Of a DNA stretch of 51,096 nucleotides, positions 50,220-51,096 are shown in pieces. The notes below the pieces were generated by a model. That model was given only the letters and a program-made list of their open reading frames with translations. It did no database searches and was not told where the DNA came from. The DNA is from JBFWUM01 sp050247255 (GTDB lineage: Bacteria; Acidobacteriota; Vicinamibacteria; Vicinamibacterales; UBA2999): assembly GCA_050247255.1 (NCBI GenBank), contig JBFWUM010000029.1, positions 1 to 51,096 of the forward strand, read 5' to 3'. The position numbers and the translations under genes were made by a program. The stretch's first letter is position 1; every line of letters starts with the position of its first letter.

Positions 50220-51096
50220 TCAGGCTGTTTGGCAGATTTCCACGTTTGTCACGGAGCCGCGAAGCCTCGCCACGTGCAAGCCGTCGATGCGCAGCTGCAT
50301 CGGCAAAGCGTCGGCGTATGGAGCGGTCACCACTGATTGGAAGTCAGCGCTGCTCGATGCGATGAATTCCACATAGTCCTGAAAATGCGAGCGGTCGAAG
50401 CGGCCAGTGCAATCAACGAGAAGAACCGTCGGCCCTTGTTGCGCCTCGAAGCGAGCTAATTCCAGTGCCATTTCAATGATCACGCGACACTGCTCTGTAT
50501 CCGAAAGGCTCTGGAAATCCAGGCCCGCGACCGTCCCGTCGACATCGAGTCGAAGCTCTTCCCGTCCCTCCGCTTCGACGAACCTTGGATTGTGCACGTG
50601 GTGCCCGCCCCGAGCGGCGAGTGACCGCACCACGTTGTGGACCAACGCCACGTCGACCCGCAGCCAGCGTGCAATATACGCACTGATCGTTTCATCGTCA
50701 GCTTTCCGTCGGAACGGGCGCTCAGGAGCGTGGACGAAGGTGTAGGGAACGATCAAACGAGGCACGGGCAGGCCATTCACCGCGAACTGAATGTTCGATT
50801 GTTGATAGACGCGGACCGTCCAATTGAATGGCAGTGGGCTAACTGCCTCGAAGCGAACCTGCGTTCGGGCACCGCGTTTTCCGAGCGGCGACCAGCGCTT
50901 TAGAAAGGAGATTTCACTGCATCCGGCCAACAGTTCGCAAAGGGCGGTCTTTCCGGAAGCGTTGTTGCCTAGAATGACCGTCGTTCGTGCGAGATCGAGA
51001 CGCGAACCTGGCACGAACACCGGGCTCTCTTCAACGACAATCGCTTGCAGCCATCCGAATGAGAAGGAGACGCCTCGCTGCTCAAATGCGATCCGA
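50220..51096 (-). CDS. AAA/ABC-type ATPase (OLD-like), cut by window end
   Basis: The frame stays open to the right edge (upstream residues FSFGWLQAIVVEESPVFVPGS), so the N-terminus is outside; GTG 51020 is not the real start. 292 residues are visible. Walker A GNNASGKT, an LSDTEQCRVIIEMAL segment in the position of the ABC signature, and a Walker-B-like VLLVDCTGRFD. The usual D-E pair is D-C, so hydrolysis may be weak or use another base. The class resembles SMC/OLD-type ATPases of defence systems. It is the first gene after the second tRNA-Ser repeat; possible partners lie outside the window. Confidence 0.7.
   Translation of the reverse strand, partial: RIAFEQRGVSFSFGWLQAIVVEESPVFVPGSRLDLARTTVILGNNASGKTALCELLAGCSEISFLKRWSPLGKRGARTQVRFEAVSPLPFNWTVRVYQQSNIQFAVNGLPVPRLIVPYTFVHAPERPFRRKADDETISAYIARWLRVDVALVHNVVRSLAARGGHHVHNPRFVEAEGREELRLDVDGTVAGLDFQSLSDTEQCRVIIEMALELARFEAQQGPTVLLVDCTGRFDRSHFQDYVEFIASSSADFQSVVTAPYADALPMQLRIDGLHVARLRGSVTNVEICQTA

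Overview
This is a high-GC (visibly well above 60 %) bacterial scaffold with two 100-base runs of N at 21135-21234 and 22387-22486. The gene content fits an uncultured Acidobacteriota bacterium, most likely of the Vicinamibacteria (subgroup 6) type: many secreted hydrolases with signal peptides, DUF5916, DUF885, DUF2272 and DUF6152 proteins, PadR next to a membrane protein with a permease-prefix region, and a tripartite tricarboxylate transporter. The assignment is an inference from repertoire only. Three genes (8358-9330, 13337-14276, 17465-18836) are broken by apparent single-base insertions, which look more like assembly errors than biology.

Layout. 1-3653: CBS-domain protein (cut by the window edge), a GroEL without the usual GGM tail and a HAD phosphatase fused to a HerA/DUF87-type ATPase, one tight operon. 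3688-9850: secreted alpha/beta hydrolase fused to two VOC domains, aldehyde dehydrogenase with a CnbZ-like protein overlapping it, a PIN-domain protein behind a frameshifted partner of unknown family, and a DoxX-like protein. 9879-18836: secreted hydrolase, lectin-like protein, ECF sigma factor overlapping a membrane protein with a SecD-head-like domain, SMP-30-like protein, amidohydrolase lipoprotein, DUF2272 protein, PadR regulator with a clear promoter/operator, and a multi-pass membrane protein.

18951-30242 looks like a nitric-oxide response region: quinol NO reductase, multicopper oxidase, then on the other strand DUF1858, Ric/ScdA (iron-sulfur repair) and YwiC-like genes, and a four-gene operon of ABC ATPase, FtsX-type permease, HlyD-type adaptor and Crp/Fnr regulator, followed by a CDF metal exporter. 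30319-47651 holds a sulfite-oxidase-type molybdoenzyme, a DUF6152 pair, cytochrome c with SemiSWEET, a TctC-TctB-TctA-MmgE/PrpD-SDR operon for uptake and breakdown of a carboxylate, a DUF5916/metallo-beta-lactamase pair, threonine deaminase, another secreted hydrolase, a DUF885 protein and TadA.

Right after tadA the composition changes. A 20-bp sequence equal to the 3' end of a tRNA-Ser gene (T-loop to CCA, minus strand) occurs at 47661-47680 and again exactly at 50031-50050, with no tRNA body at either place. These look like attachment-site copies left by integration into a tRNA-Ser gene that should lie beyond the right edge. The first segment carries a DUF4062 protein and a PIN toxin/antitoxin pair; the second begins with an AAA ATPase cut by the window edge. 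This is the most likely place for an unusual defence-type system. A second unexplained pattern is a set of 7-nt tandem repeat arrays, each filling the space between convergent genes (22341-22519, 30243-30317, 32906-32954).
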